Positions 1 to 8,683 of a DNA stretch of 64,000 nucleotides are shown piece after piece. The notes below the pieces were generated by a model, which was given only the letters and a program-made list of their open reading frames with translations, made no database searches and was not told where the DNA came from. Every line of letters starts with the position of its first letter. Within the stretch, counting starts at the first letter, position 1. The stretch is from positions 62,001-126,000 of the forward strand of contig NZ_CP083691.1 in NCBI RefSeq assembly GCF_020097155.1, in the 5' to 3' direction. The DNA comes from Micrococcus porci. GTDB lineage: Bacteria; Actinomycetota; Actinomycetes; Actinomycetales; Micrococcaceae. The translations under genes and the position numbers were made by a program.

Positions 1-740
1 AACGAGGCGGCGATCAGGACTCCGAGGACGGCGGCGGCGAGCACGACCGGCTGCTGCAGGTGCTCGCTGGCCCCGGTGCCCAGCCCGACGACGGCTTCAC
101 CGAGCGCGATGATGATGATGAGGCCGTGGCGCTCGACGAAGTAGGAGGGCACCACCCGGAAAACCTCGACCCCGGCGACCAGGGGTCCGCCGAAGTCGAT
201 GATGGCTGCGCCGATCCAGAGCAGCTCTCGGTAGGGGGCTGGGAAGGCGGCGGCGACGGCGATCAGGACTGGTGCGATGAGCAGGCTCGGGACCAGCCGC
301 AGGAGGCCTGCACGGAGGTGTTCGTCGTCGTGGGAGGCGTCCACGACGAACATGACCAGGTGGATGACGCGGATGGCGAGCAGGGCAAGCCCGAAGACGA
401 GGGCTCCGGTGCTGAACGCGGTCGGGAGTGCGCTTGCGGCCAGCAGCATCGCAGCCATGGCGGCGATGACCAGGCAGCGAAACACCACCCGATGCGTGGT
501 GAAGGTGTTGGTGAGCCAGGTGTAACAGACCCAGGCCCACCACACCGCCAGCAGGCCGAGCACACCATGACCGAAACCCCGCCACGAAACGTCGTCCCGC
601 ACCAGCTCGGTCAGCTGCGCCATGGCGTACACGAACACCAGGTCGAAGAACAGCTCCAGGTTGCCCACCGACCCGCTGCCGCTGTCCCGCGCGTCGGCCT
701 CGCTGCCCGGCTCAGAGTTCTCTGACATCCGCGACATCAT
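1..740 (-). CDS. LtrA-like (low temperature requirement) membrane protein, partial
   Basis: The reading frame runs from ATG at 740 off the left edge, so the C-terminal part is missing. The N-terminal segment contains LELFFDLVFVYAMAQLTEL, the characteristic opening of the low-temperature-requirement A family. It is followed by repeated hydrophobic helices and by YFVERHGLIIIIALGEAVV, a second family hallmark. Family members are multi-pass membrane proteins of unproven function. A purine-rich GGAAAGGGG lies immediately before the start; ATG at 737 or 728 are alternatives in the same frame. It stands apart from the aldo/keto reductase gene that follows it on the same strand, separated by about 100 bases. 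Family assignment is good; function is not known. Confidence 0.8.
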   Translation of the reverse strand, partial: MMSRMSENSEPGSEADARDSGSGSVGNLELFFDLVFVYAMAQLTELVRDDVSWRGFGHGVLGLLAVWWAWVCYTWLTNTFTTHRVVFRCLVIAAMAAMLLAASALPTAFSTGALVFGLALLAIRVIHLVMFVVDASHDDEHLRAGLLRLVPSLLIAPVLIAVAAAFPAPYRELLWIGAAIIDFGGPLVAGVEVFRVVPSYFVERHGLIIIIALGEAVVGLGTGASEHLQQPVVLAAAVLGVLIAAS

Positions 741-837
741 CCCCTTTCCAGCCCGGCAACTCCCACCCCTCACCGACGGCGCTGCCGCGCTGTCCGGAGC
801 GCTGCCCGGAACGACCGGGCTGCGCCCTTGGGCAGGG

Positions 838-1671
838 TCACAGCATTTCCAATGGTCGCGGTCCGCTCGGGGGCGGAAAAGCACGGTCCAGAGCATCCAG
901 GTCGTCGCGGGTCAGCTCCACGTCCAGTGCTGTGGCGTTGTCTCGCACGTGCTGCGGGCTGCTCGCCTTGGGGATCGTGCAGAGCGAGTCGCGGCGCAGC
1001 ACCCAGGCCAGGGCCGCCGCCGCGGGGCTGACGCTGTGACGGGCCGCGACATCGTTCAGCGTCGTGTCGTGAAGGATGCGGCCCTGCTCGATCGGCGAGT
1101 ACGCCATGACCGGCAGCTGGTGGTCGGCGCACCACGGCAGGAGGTCGTACTCCGGTCCTCGCCGCGACAGGTTGTACAGCACCTGATCCGTGGCCAGCCC
1201 GCTGCTGCCCGGCACGTCCTGCAGGTCGGCGAGGTCCCGGTGGTCGAAGTTGCTGACGCCCCAGTATCGGATTTTCCCGTCCTCGACGAGCTGGTGGAAG
1301 GCTGAGACGGTGTCCTCCAGAGGGTACCTGCCCTGCGAGTGCAGCAGGTAGAGGTCGATCCGATCGGTGCCCAGGCGTTTCAGGCTGCGTTCGCAGGCCG
1401 CGATCGTGCCGGAACGGGAGGCGTGGGACGGCATGACCTTGCTGACCACGAACGCCTCGTCGCGGCGACCCGCCAATGCTTCACCGGCCACCTCCTCCGC
1501 GCCGCCGTCGGCGTACATCTCGGCGGTGTCGACCAACGTCATGCCCAGCTCGAGGCCGGCGTGCAGCGCGGCGACCTCGTCGCCGCGGCGGCCGGGGTCC
1601 TCACCCCAGCCCCAGGTGCCCTGACCCAGCACAGGGATGGACTCCCCACTCGGCAGCGCTATCAGTCGCAT
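838..1671 (-). CDS. aldo/keto reductase family oxidoreductase
   Basis: A 277-residue NADPH-type aldo/keto reductase with the full catalytic tetrad visible: Asp48 and Tyr53 in LVDTAEMYADGG, Lys78 in VVSKV and His111 in LYLLHSQ. Later motifs WGVSNFD and TIPKASSPQHVRDN (cofactor phosphate site) are also present, and length is normal for the family. Substrate cannot be told from sequence. An AGAAGGAAG ribosome-binding site lies about nine bases before ATG. It has no operon partner; the downstream gene is the divergent-free LtrA-like frame on the same strand. Confidence 0.88.
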   Translation of the reverse strand: MRLIALPSGESIPVLGQGTWGWGEDPGRRGDEVAALHAGLELGMTLVDTAEMYADGGAEEVAGEALAGRRDEAFVVSKVMPSHASRSGTIAACERSLKRLGTDRIDLYLLHSQGRYPLEDTVSAFHQLVEDGKIRYWGVSNFDHRDLADLQDVPGSSGLATDQVLYNLSRRGPEYDLLPWCADHQLPVMAYSPIEQGRILHDTTLNDVAARHSVSPAAAALAWVLRRDSLCTIPKASSPQHVRDNATALDVELTRDDLDALDRAFPPPSGPRPLEML

Positions 1672-1899
1672 CCGCGATCACTTCCTTCTGGTTGTCCTGA
1701 GGTGGGACGTGGGCTGAGATCCTCGAAGGGCTCACGCGTCCTCGACCCGTGCTGGCTTACAGGAGGGTGGCGGGTGCCGAGGTGCCGGGTGTCGAGCCGG
1801 TAGTCAGCCCCGCCTGCGCCATGTGGCGTACCGGGCTGCTCACGAGCGGTTTCCGGCGCCGGTGGGCTGGACAGTACTCCCACGGCGGAACAGAGGGAA

Positions 1900-2034
1900 G
1901 AGATCATCGGGTGAGCGGCTGGTGGCCAGGTTCCCGTCTCGGGACGCCTCTTGGTCCACCACGTTCGCGCCGGCGTTGCGCAGGTCGGTGCGGATGCTGG
2001 GGAATGAGGTCAGGGTCCGGTCGGTCACGAGACT
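1900..2034 (-). pseudogene. remnant of a PfpI/DJ-1 family protease-like gene
   Basis: Read on the minus strand, this short segment encodes [19 protein letters not shown] followed by [18 protein letters not shown] and SPDDL. This is the conserved C-terminal part of PfpI-like proteins (typically GRTLTS-PS--TD-RNAG, W-DEEVV-DGNL-TSR-PDDL). The upstream frame does not contain the catalytic Cys region and the typical downstream PAF motif is lost, so only about 45 codons survive. The stretch 1672-2200 holds no other gene that I can recognise. Confidence 0.6.
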
Positions 2035-2200
2035 GTCGAGATGCGGTGAATAGTTCGCAGGACACGCGGCGAACTCTTCGCAAAAGGGACTGGTGCGCGA
2101 CGACAGCGCACCACAAGCGTCCAACTCCTGGCCGATCGGCACGCTCCGCGTCGTCGGGAAGAGGCGGGGCACGGAGACGGCTGCTACCCGGCTGGCGGGA

Positions 2201-2680
2201 CTAGGCGCCGTGCAGGATGCGAGTGACGATCTGCTCCGGTGCCTCAGTCGCGGTGATGCGGTGTTCATCGACGAAGGGCAGTGCCTGCCAGCCGTGGTAC
2301 CACGACGCCATCTCGTCCGCCGAGAACTCTGCGGCCCTGGGACGCATCGCGTGCCGGCGGACAGTCTCCGCGAAGGTCAGGTCGAAGGCGTAGAACCGAG
2401 CATCGTCACTGGCCGCCGCAACTCGTTCCAACATCGGCCCGTACCGCCCCGCGTGGAAGATCCCGTCGAGGATCACGTGATGCCCGCGCCCGAGGCAGTG
2501 CAGCGCGGCGGCTTCGAGCAGGTCGGCGTGCGCGAGGCTGTCCTGCTCACATTCGGCGTAGATGCTCCGTCGGAAGTGGTCCTGGCTCAGGATGGCAGCG
2601 GGTCGGTCCAGGCGGTCCTGGAGGAGAAGCGCGACCGTCGACTTCCCGGAGGCCGCGTTGCCGCGGAGCACGATGAGCAT
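2201..2680 (-). CDS. P-loop kinase-like ATP-binding protein
   Basis: A 159-residue protein starting [15 protein letters not shown], a clean Walker A motif within the first 15 residues, as in small nucleotide, antibiotic or zeta-toxin-like kinases. An [12 protein letters not shown] segment and a hydrophobic strand HHVILDGIF (Walker B-like Asp) follow. There is no neighbouring antitoxin gene. I chose ATG at 2680 rather than the longer frame to 2788 because the P-loop would then be N-terminal as in the family, and because TACCCT lies six bases upstream, matching the leaderless pattern of the window. Exact substrate is unknown. Confidence 0.7.
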   Translation of the reverse strand: MLIVLRGNAASGKSTVALLLQDRLDRPAAILSQDHFRRSIYAECEQDSLAHADLLEAAALHCLGRGHHVILDGIFHAGRYGPMLERVAAASDDARFYAFDLTFAETVRRHAMRPRAAEFSADEMASWYHGWQALPFVDEHRITATEAPEQIVTRILHGA

Positions 2681-2686
2681 GACGCC

Positions 2687-2692
2687 AGGGTA
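2687..2692 (-). promoter_or_regulatory. -10 box TACCCT for a leaderless start at 2680
   Basis: TACCCT, then six bases, then ATG. This is the same box-to-start spacing seen at many genes here, implying transcription begins at or next to the start codon. Confidence 0.5.
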
Positions 2693-2851
2693 GAGGCGAG
2701 AGCTGAGCTCGAATGGGCTTCGTGCAGGCGCCTCGTCTTGTGTCGAGATGTAGCCAAGATTGCACACCTCGTAGCACGTGGAGGTCACGGACCAGCCGCC
2801 CTACTGCGCCCGAAGGGCCGTCAGCAGACCCCGCGGCTGGGTCGTGGGGAT

Positions 2852-3784
2852 CTAGGACTGCTCCAGATCGATCCGCACCTCGACCAGCGTGTAGCCGGCC
2901 CGGGTGAACGCCGCCACCATCGGAGTGTTGACCGCATCGGTGGTCGCGGTGATTCGTCGTGCTCGATCCTCGATCTGGAATCGGGTGATGTACGCGAGGA
3001 TCTCGTCCACGTAGCCGTGGCCGCGGTGCTGCGGCAGGACAGCCAGGTACCCGACGTTGCGGTTGGTCGGGGTGGCGGAGGGGATGGCCAGCCCGATGAT
3101 CTCGCCGTCGTGGGTCTGCGCAACGCGCCACCACGAGCGGTCTCCCGGGCAGGAGAGGTAGTAGGCGATCTCGTCACGGGCCAGGTCCGCCGCCGTGGTC
3201 TGCTCCAGCTCGCGTGCCGTCATCACGTCCAGTGATCCTGCCGCGGCATCGGCGAACAGGCGCATGAACACCTCGTCGCTTGCCGGAGTGAAGCGCAGGC
3301 GGGCCGGATTGGGGGGCACCGTTTCGCCCCAATCCCATTGGAACTGCAGGCGCTCATTCACGCGGCCCAGTCCGTTGGCGCTCGCGACCTGCATCTTCAG
3401 CCGGACGTTCTCTGCGACCTCTGGCTGGTCTCCCCACCCGACCGGCACCCGGAGGGTGTGAGGCAGCAGAGCTCGCCTGTCTGGTGCCTCGACGAGGACG
3501 CCGCCGTGGGTAAGAAGTCCGGTGAGAACCTCGCCCGGCTCCGAGGTGCCTGGCGCGACGTCCCAGAGGTCCAGCGCAATGGGTTCCTGGCTATCGCGCC
3601 CCCACCACATGGCCCGTCCGATCACGTCACCGTCGTCATTGGTGGCGATGCACGACCACTCGGGCTTCATTCGACCGGCTGCGATCTCGGTGAGGATCAC
3701 TTCGTGCGTCAGGCCGGCGGCGGTATGGGACGGCAGGGCAGCTGCTGCGCGTAGTTCCTCGAGCGAGGGGCGGTGGAAGTCCAT
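2852..3784 (-). CDS. GNAT family N-acetyltransferase
   Basis: A 310-residue protein with a C-terminal GNAT domain: VGYLAVLPQHRGHGYVDEIL is the acetyl-CoA binding motif A (V-P--RG-G), followed by an ATTDAVNTPMVAAFTRAGY motif B. The N-terminal half (to about residue 170) looks like a second, degenerate GNAT-like unit, so this is probably a double-domain member; the acceptor is unknown. I start at ATG 3784 (MDFHRP) instead of an upstream ATG at 3817 because CATAGT lies seven bases upstream. Confidence 0.75.
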   Translation of the reverse strand: MDFHRPSLEELRAAAALPSHTAAGLTHEVILTEIAAGRMKPEWSCIATNDDGDVIGRAMWWGRDSQEPIALDLWDVAPGTSEPGEVLTGLLTHGGVLVEAPDRRALLPHTLRVPVGWGDQPEVAENVRLKMQVASANGLGRVNERLQFQWDWGETVPPNPARLRFTPASDEVFMRLFADAAAGSLDVMTARELEQTTAADLARDEIAYYLSCPGDRSWWRVAQTHDGEIIGLAIPSATPTNRNVGYLAVLPQHRGHGYVDEILAYITRFQIEDRARRITATTDAVNTPMVAAFTRAGYTLVEVRIDLEQS

Positions 3785-3791
3785 GGCACCC

Positions 3792-3797
3792 ACTATG
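3792..3797 (-). promoter_or_regulatory. -10 box CATAGT for a leaderless start at 3784
   Basis: CATAGT, seven bases, ATG on the minus strand; four of six positions match TATAAT and the spacing fits a leaderless mRNA. Confidence 0.4.
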
Positions 3798-3996
3798 CGC
3801 AACGTGTCTAAGGCCACCTAGTTGCGGTGATGCTGTCGAGACGTAGCGAAGACTGCACACGGCACGCGAGGAAGGTTGCTCCCCCGGAGTCTTGTCGGGA
3901 TGCGCGTGAAGTTCTGGACTCACACGGGACTTCGTTCACTTGGTGGCGTCTCCCGCGTGGGAGCGGAGGATTGGGCGTGGCCTTGAGGTCTGGGTC

Positions 3997-4175
3997 TCAT
4001 TCGAGAATGCAGAACTCGTTGCCCTCAGGGTCAGTCAGGACGGCCCATCCGAGGTCGTGGCGCCGATCGTCTGCGAGGGTGGCTCCGAGCTCGAGGGCGC
4101 GCGGTCCCCCGCGCGGATCGCCTGGACCACGTCATCCCCCAACGAGACGGCGTTCACCACCCTTGTGTGGCAGGC
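3997..4175 (-). pseudogene. remnant of a VOC/glyoxalase-superfamily gene
   Basis: The minus strand encodes LELGATLADDRRHDLGW, AVLTDPEGNEFCILE and a stop at 3997-3999. The DPEGNEFCIL ending is the signature C-terminus of VOC (glyoxalase/bleomycin resistance-like) proteins. Upstream, the expected frame hits a stop near 4125; a neighbouring frame carries a plausible continuation, pointing to a frameshift and loss of the N-terminal half. Nothing else recognisable lies in 3798-4337. Confidence 0.6.
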
Positions 4176-4337
4176 GACAGCATCCCCGTCCAGCGTCTCC
4201 ACCGGATGCTGAAGAGCGTCACGGCCACGTCATACGACGCCATCCGTCCCCGCCTTCCCCGGGCGCCCCCTCGGCCCGCTGCCTCCACACCCTACGCACA
4301 GCCACCACACGGCCGCACCCCCGCGGCCCCCGGCTGA

Positions 4338-4343
4338 CACAAT
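4338..4343 (+). promoter_or_regulatory. -10 box CACAAT for a leaderless GTG start at 4350
   Basis: CACAAT, six bases, GTG. No Shine-Dalgarno-like sequence precedes the start. Confidence 0.45.
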
Positions 4344-4349
4344 GGCCGC

Positions 4350-5384
4350 GTGGCCGCCCCATCCCCCCTCCCGCCCCGCAACGGCGTCAACGCGACGCGC
4401 CTGCGCCTGCCCGCCTCCGGCTGGGACACGGCCCAGGACTACGTGCTGCACCGGTTCGGCCACGTGGACCCGGACGGCATCCGCGCCCGCTTCGCGCGCG
4501 GCGAGGTCGTCGCCCGGGACGGCTCCCCGCTCACCCCGACCACGCCGCTGGGCGTCCACGAGGACCTCTGGTACTACCGCGACGTCCCGCACGAGGCGCC
4601 TCTGCCCTTCCAGCACACCCTGATCCACCGGGACGAGCGGCTCGTGGTGATCCACAAGCCGCACTTCCTGCCCACCACGCCGGGCGGCCGGTTCGTCCAG
4701 GAGACCGCCCTGGTGCGGCTGCGCAACGAGCTGGGCATCGACGACCTCGTACCCCTGCACCGCCTCGACCGGGCGACCGCCGGCGTCGTGATGTTCTCCG
4801 CCGACCCCGCCACCCGCGGCGCCTACCACCTGCTCTTCGAGCGGCGCGCGGTGACCAAGCGCTACGAGGCCATCTCCGCGCTGCCCCCGGCTCGGGACCA
4901 TGCCGACGACGACGCGGCCGCCTGGCTGGACCGCTTCCCCCTGGTGATGCGCAGCCGGATCCGCAAGGACAAGGGGGTGCTGCGCTCCCTCACCGAGGAG
5001 ATCCCCGCCGCGGCCTCCGGACGCGCGGCGGGGGCCCGGGTGCGCACGCGGAAGTCGAACCTCTCCCACGCGGGGGCGAACGCGGAGACCCGCATCGAGG
5101 TGCTGGACGTGGGCCGGTCGGCGGGCACGCTGGCCGGGGCGCCCGTGGTGCGCTTCAGGCTGAGCCCGCGCACGGGGCGCACCCACCAGCTGCGGCTCCA
5201 CCTGGCCGCGCTGGGCCTGGGGATCGCGTTCGACCCGTTCTACCCGGACCTCCTCGACGCCGCCCCCGACGACCTCGCCCGCCCGCTCCAGCTGCTCTCC
5301 CGCTCGATCGCGTTCACGGACCCGGTGACGGGCGAGCACCGCGAGTTCGTCTCCCCCGCCGAGCTTCAGGAGCGTCCGGCGTGA
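4350..5384 (+). CDS. RluA-family RNA pseudouridine synthase
   Basis: A 344-residue enzyme that isomerises uridine to pseudouridine in rRNA or tRNA. The catalytic motif HRLDRATAGVVMF is at 138-149 with the active Asp140. LVVIHKPHFLPTTPGG and RTGRTHQLRLHL are the other RluA-family motifs. The N-terminal 70 residues, ending near LTPTTPLGVHEDLWYYR, look like an S4-type RNA-binding segment. A roughly 45-residue insertion (about 172-245) between motifs is larger than usual. GTG start, leaderless. Its last codons overlap the DedA gene by four bases (GTGA), implying coupling. Confidence 0.88.
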   Translation: MAAPSPLPPRNGVNATRLRLPASGWDTAQDYVLHRFGHVDPDGIRARFARGEVVARDGSPLTPTTPLGVHEDLWYYRDVPHEAPLPFQHTLIHRDERLVVIHKPHFLPTTPGGRFVQETALVRLRNELGIDDLVPLHRLDRATAGVVMFSADPATRGAYHLLFERRAVTKRYEAISALPPARDHADDDAAAWLDRFPLVMRSRIRKDKGVLRSLTEEIPAAASGRAAGARVRTRKSNLSHAGANAETRIEVLDVGRSAGTLAGAPVVRFRLSPRTGRTHQLRLHLAALGLGIAFDPFYPDLLDAAPDDLARPLQLLSRSIAFTDPVTGEHREFVSPAELQERPA

Positions 5385-5983
5385 CGGACGTGACCGCCCT
5401 CCTCGAGGGCCTCGGCCCGTGGTTCCACCCGCTCACCTTCCTGCTGGTCGCCCTGGACGCCCCCGTCCCGCCGACCCCCTCGGAGGTGCTCGTCATCGGC
5501 TCCGGCTCCCTGGCCGCCGCCGGGCGCCTCGGCCTGGCCACCTCCGTGCTCACGGCCTGGCTGGGCTGCTGGGCCGGGGACGTCGGCCTCTACGCCCTGT
5601 TCCGGCACCGGCTGACCTCCGTCCTGGACCGGTGGGGCTGGGGCCGCGCCGTCCACGCCGGGATCCGCCGCCTCATGGAGAAGGCGGGGCCGGCGTCGTC
5701 GCTGGCGGGGCTGTTCGTGCTGCGCTTCGTCTCCGGCGGGCGCACCGCCTCGATGGCCGCGGCGGGCGTGGCCGGGGTCCGCTGGCGCCCGTTCCTCTGG
5801 CTGTCGGGGACAGGCTCGCTGGCCTGGAGCGTGTACATGGTGGGGCTCGGGTGGATCACCGGCAGCGCGACGGGGCTGCCGTGGTGGGCGTCGGCGGTCG
5901 TGGGCGTCGTCTTGGGTACGCTTCTGGGGGCGGCCGTCGCCGCCGTGATCGCCTGGCGCCGACGTGGGAAGGAGGGGGCATGA
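5381..5983 (+). CDS. DedA/VTT-domain membrane protein
   Basis: A 200-residue polytopic membrane protein of the DedA family. It has the N-terminal membrane-embedded PPTPSEVLVIGSGSLAAAG segment. The conserved R-V-GGRT-type motif appears as FVLRFVSGGRTASMAAAG, and WRPFLWLSGTGSLAWS matches the conserved FL-----G---W stretch. Family members contribute to undecaprenyl-phosphate and phospholipid translocation and to proton-motive-force-dependent envelope homeostasis; the role here is inferred. It starts with GTG overlapping the RluA stop and ends overlapping the next ATG (ATGA), so three genes form one translationally coupled unit. Confidence 0.85.
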   Translation: MTDVTALLEGLGPWFHPLTFLLVALDAPVPPTPSEVLVIGSGSLAAAGRLGLATSVLTAWLGCWAGDVGLYALFRHRLTSVLDRWGWGRAVHAGIRRLMEKAGPASSLAGLFVLRFVSGGRTASMAAAGVAGVRWRPFLWLSGTGSLAWSVYMVGLGWITGSATGLPWWASAVVGVVLGTLLGAAVAAVIAWRRRGKEGA

Positions 5984-8376
5984 CCTCGCAGGACGACGAC
6001 GCACCCCGCCCCGCCCCGCCGGCTCCCCGGCACGCCGCGCGCCCCCGCCGCGCCCTGGCCGAGCCCGGCCGCCTGGCCCCGGAGCAGCTCGAGCGCCACA
6101 CCCGCCGCCTCCGCGGCGAGCCCCTGCCCCCGGAGACCCCCGAGGAGGCCGCCGCCCGGGCGGGGCGCCGCCACGACCTCGCCGCCGCCCTGGACCGCCT
6201 GCCCGCGGAGTCCGCCCCCGCCGCGCCGCGCCCCCGCGCGGACCTCTCCGACCTGCTGGACCGCATCGGCACCCCTGACCTGGCCCGCTTCGCGGACCCG
6301 CTGCTGGGCACGGTCGGCCGGATCCTGCCCTCCGGCCCCTCCCCTGAGCGTGCCGCGGCCGCCGCGCGCCGTCGCGCCGAGCACGAGGGGCGCCGCCGCG
6401 CCGAGCGGGCCGCCGGACGCGCCCGGGCCGCCGAGGCCGCCCGGCGCCGCGCCGAGGAGACCGCCCGCCGCGAGGCCGAGGCCGCCGAGCGCGCCCGCGC
6501 CGCCCGCACCGTGGAGGAGTCCCGGGCGGAGGCCGTCCGGGCCGCTGAGGACGCCGCCAGGGAGGCCGAGCGACACCGCGCCGAGCGCCTGCGGGAGCGC
6601 CGCGAGGCCGCCCGCGCCGCCGCCGCGGACAAGGCGCGCCGCGTGGCCGAGGCGGCCGAGCGCGCCCGAGTCGAGGAGGAGGCCCTGCTCGCCGTGGAGG
6701 CCGACGCCCAGGCCCGCGAGGTGGCCGCCGCCCAGGCCGAGCCCGACGCCCTGGCCCGAGAGCGTCGGGAGCGGGCGGATCAGGAGGAGCGCCGCCGCCG
6801 CGCCGCCCTGCTGGCCCGCCGTCGCCGGGACGAGGAGCGCCGGCGTCGTCGTCGGGAGGCCGAGCGCGCGCGCCGCGAGGCCGAAGAGCAGAGGGAGCGG
6901 GCCGCTCGCGCCGAGCGGTCCGCGGCGGAGGCCGCGCGTCGTCGTCAGGCCGAGGAGGCCGCGGAGGCCGAGCGCCGCCAGATGGCCGTGGAGGCCGCCC
7001 GCGCCCGGGCCGAGGCGGAGCGCCTCGCCCAGGAGGCGGCCCGCGAGCGCCGCCGGAGGATCGCCGCCGCGCGTGCCCTGCCGCGCACCGTCGCCGCCCG
7101 GCACATCGCCGCGGGCACGGCCGCGGAGGACCGCCGGCGGCAGGCCGCCGCCCGCGCCTCGGAGGAGGCCGCCCGCGTCCTCGCCGCGCACCACGACCGG
7201 GAGACGCGTGCCCTCATGGCCGCCGCCCGCGAGCTGGACGGCCCGGACGTCGTCCCGCCCGCCCACCTGCGCCCCCTGCTCGCGGACCCCGCCGAGGGGC
7301 TCGACGACGCCGCCCTCCTCGAGCGCGCCCGCGCCGCCCTCCCGCAGTGGCGGCGCACGGGCCGGCTGCTGACCAAGGCCGACGCCGTCCGGGCGCAGAC
7401 CGCCCACGGCGCGGCGGACGGCACGGGACCGGCCACGGGGGCGTTCCCGATCGTGCCCGGGTACGTACCGCCGTCGGGCCCGCCGGAGCCCCGCGCCCCC
7501 GCCACCCGGGAGGATCGCCGGCACCAGCTGGAGCTCACCGGCGCGTGGCTGCTGTTCGTGCTGGCGTCCGCGTGGGGGCTCGGCCTGTTCCGGCTGGTGC
7601 CGGGCCTGCGGGTGGTGGACCAGGGGTCGTACACGGCCGCGCACGGGGGCCGCTACGCGTTCACCACGTCCGTGCTCTCCCTGTTCCCGCTGCACCCTGC
7701 GGTCTGGCCGGTGCTCTGGCTGGCCCTGGGCGTCTACGTGGCGCACCAGTGGGGTCCGGGCCAGGGTGCGGCCGCCCGCCAGCGTCAGACCCGCCGCAGC
7801 GTGGCGGGCGCGCTGGCGCTCACCGCCCTGTGGTTCCCGCTGGCGGTGCTGGTGCCGTGGGGCCTGGAGTTCATGGTGTGGCTGGCCGCGCTGGCGCTGA
7901 TGATCCGGGTGATGCGCGGCCTCACGGCCGTCCCAGCCCGCACGCGCGCAGCGCAGACGTGCACGGACGGCGTGCTGGGCGGGTTCCTGGGGCTGCTGCT
8001 GGCCGCCGCGCCCACCACCCTGGCCTCGCCGGTGGCCGCCACCGGCGTGTTCTGGGGCTGGTTCCCCTCGGCGCTCGTGGCCGCCGCCCTGCTGTGGGCC
8101 GTGGTGCTGACCGGCGCGCGCCTGGCCCTGCAGGACCGCGGCCGGCTGGGCCTGGCGCTCGGCATGGCATGGACGCTCCTGTGCCTGGCCCTGCCGCGAC
8201 TGCTGCCCAGCCCCCTCGGGGCGTGGCAGAGCGCGTGGGTCGGCCTGTCCGCCGTGGCCGGCGGCCTGGGCGTCCTGCTGCTCGTGGTGGTGCGCCGCAC
8301 CTGGGTGCGGGAGATCGAGGAGCAGGCGGCCGCGGCTCCGCAGGGCGTGCCGGCGGGGCGGGTCAACGGGCGCTGA
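5980..8376 (+). CDS. large Ala/Arg/Glu-rich coiled-coil protein with C-terminal membrane domain
   Basis: A 798-residue protein of no recognised family. Residues 1-120 are Pro/Ala/Arg-rich. About 125-405 is an almost uninterrupted run of Ala, Arg and Glu with ERAR/RREAE-type periodicity, consistent with a long coiled coil or single alpha-helix. After a linker, residues about 510-785 contain six to seven hydrophobic helices (ELTGAWLLFVLASAWGL, SVLSLFPLHPAVWPVLWLAL and later). It is therefore probably a membrane anchor with a very long cytoplasmic or cell-wall-spanning rod. It overlaps DedA by four bases. The C-terminal membrane part faintly resembles the TspO-like protein at 54408-55334. The extreme GC content is typical for such composition, so transfer is not implied. 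Confidence 0.75.
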   Translation: MTSQDDDAPRPAPPAPRHAARPRRALAEPGRLAPEQLERHTRRLRGEPLPPETPEEAAARAGRRHDLAAALDRLPAESAPAAPRPRADLSDLLDRIGTPDLARFADPLLGTVGRILPSGPSPERAAAAARRRAEHEGRRRAERAAGRARAAEAARRRAEETARREAEAAERARAARTVEESRAEAVRAAEDAAREAERHRAERLRERREAARAAAADKARRVAEAAERARVEEEALLAVEADAQAREVAAAQAEPDALARERRERADQEERRRRAALLARRRRDEERRRRRREAERARREAEEQRERAARAERSAAEAARRRQAEEAAEAERRQMAVEAARARAEAERLAQEAARERRRRIAAARALPRTVAARHIAAGTAAEDRRRQAAARASEEAARVLAAHHDRETRALMAAARELDGPDVVPPAHLRPLLADPAEGLDDAALLERARAALPQWRRTGRLLTKADAVRAQTAHGAADGTGPATGAFPIVPGYVPPSGPPEPRAPATREDRRHQLELTGAWLLFVLASAWGLGLFRLVPGLRVVDQGSYTAAHGGRYAFTTSVLSLFPLHPAVWPVLWLALGVYVAHQWGPGQGAAARQRQTRRSVAGALALTALWFPLAVLVPWGLEFMVWLAALALMIRVMRGLTAVPARTRAAQTCTDGVLGGFLGLLLAAAPTTLASPVAATGVFWGWFPSALVAAALLWAVVLTGARLALQDRGRLGLALGMAWTLLCLALPRLLPSPLGAWQSAWVGLSAVAGGLGVLLLVVVRRTWVREIEEQAAAAPQGVPAGRVNGR

Positions 8377-8677
8377 CGGGCAGCCAGCGGCCACCCTCGC
8401 GGCGCAGCACGTCCAGGCGGCCCACGGTGGCGACGTCGGCCACGGCCTCCGCCATGCGGCCCGCCACGGCGGCGGCCTCGGCGTCCTCGGCGGCGCGGTG
8501 CGCGGCGGGCACGGTGAACCGCAGGACGATGCGCGGCACCCGCGCGACGACCTCCACATCCTTCGCGGCGACCTCGTGGGTGGCGCCGATCGCGGCCTCG
8601 GCCGTGTCCAGGACCTCCTCGGGCCGGTGGCCGGGCAGAACGTCGCCGATCTGCAGGCGGGCGCGGTAGGACGGCAT
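8363..8677 (-). CDS. conserved small protein of unknown function (104 aa)
   Basis: Starts MPSYRARLQIGDVLPGHRPEEVLDTAEAA-type and ends WLPVSAR. It has alternating strands and helices (VEVVARVPRIVLRFTVPA; AAAVAGRMAEAVADVATV) resembling a small alpha/beta ferredoxin-like fold, but I do not recognise the family. The 3' end overlaps the end of the coiled-coil gene tail to tail by 14 bases. ATG 8677 is preferred over an upstream ATG at 8785 because TACCCT lies six bases before it and because the longer version would run into the neighbour's promoter. Confidence 0.65.
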   Translation of the reverse strand: MPSYRARLQIGDVLPGHRPEEVLDTAEAAIGATHEVAAKDVEVVARVPRIVLRFTVPAAHRAAEDAEAAAVAGRMAEAVADVATVGRLDVLRREGGRWLPVSAR

Positions 8678-8683
8678 GCGCCC

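Noticed and set aside
2201..2680. Zeta-toxin type toxin-antitoxin system
   Set aside because: The P-loop kinase has no partner antitoxin gene on either side; only a general kinase call is supported.
1..4300. Possible mobile island
   Set aside because: Lower GC and decayed genes hint at acquired DNA, but no integrase, att site, transposase or flanking repeat is visible.
4230..5339. Minus-strand open frame of 369 codons opposite the RluA gene
   Set aside because: Antisense shadow with no promoter or family motif.
5590..8559. A 989-codon minus-strand open frame opposite the coiled-coil gene
   Set aside because: It mirrors the Ala/Arg/Glu codons of the plus-strand gene and contains no recognisable domain or start signal.
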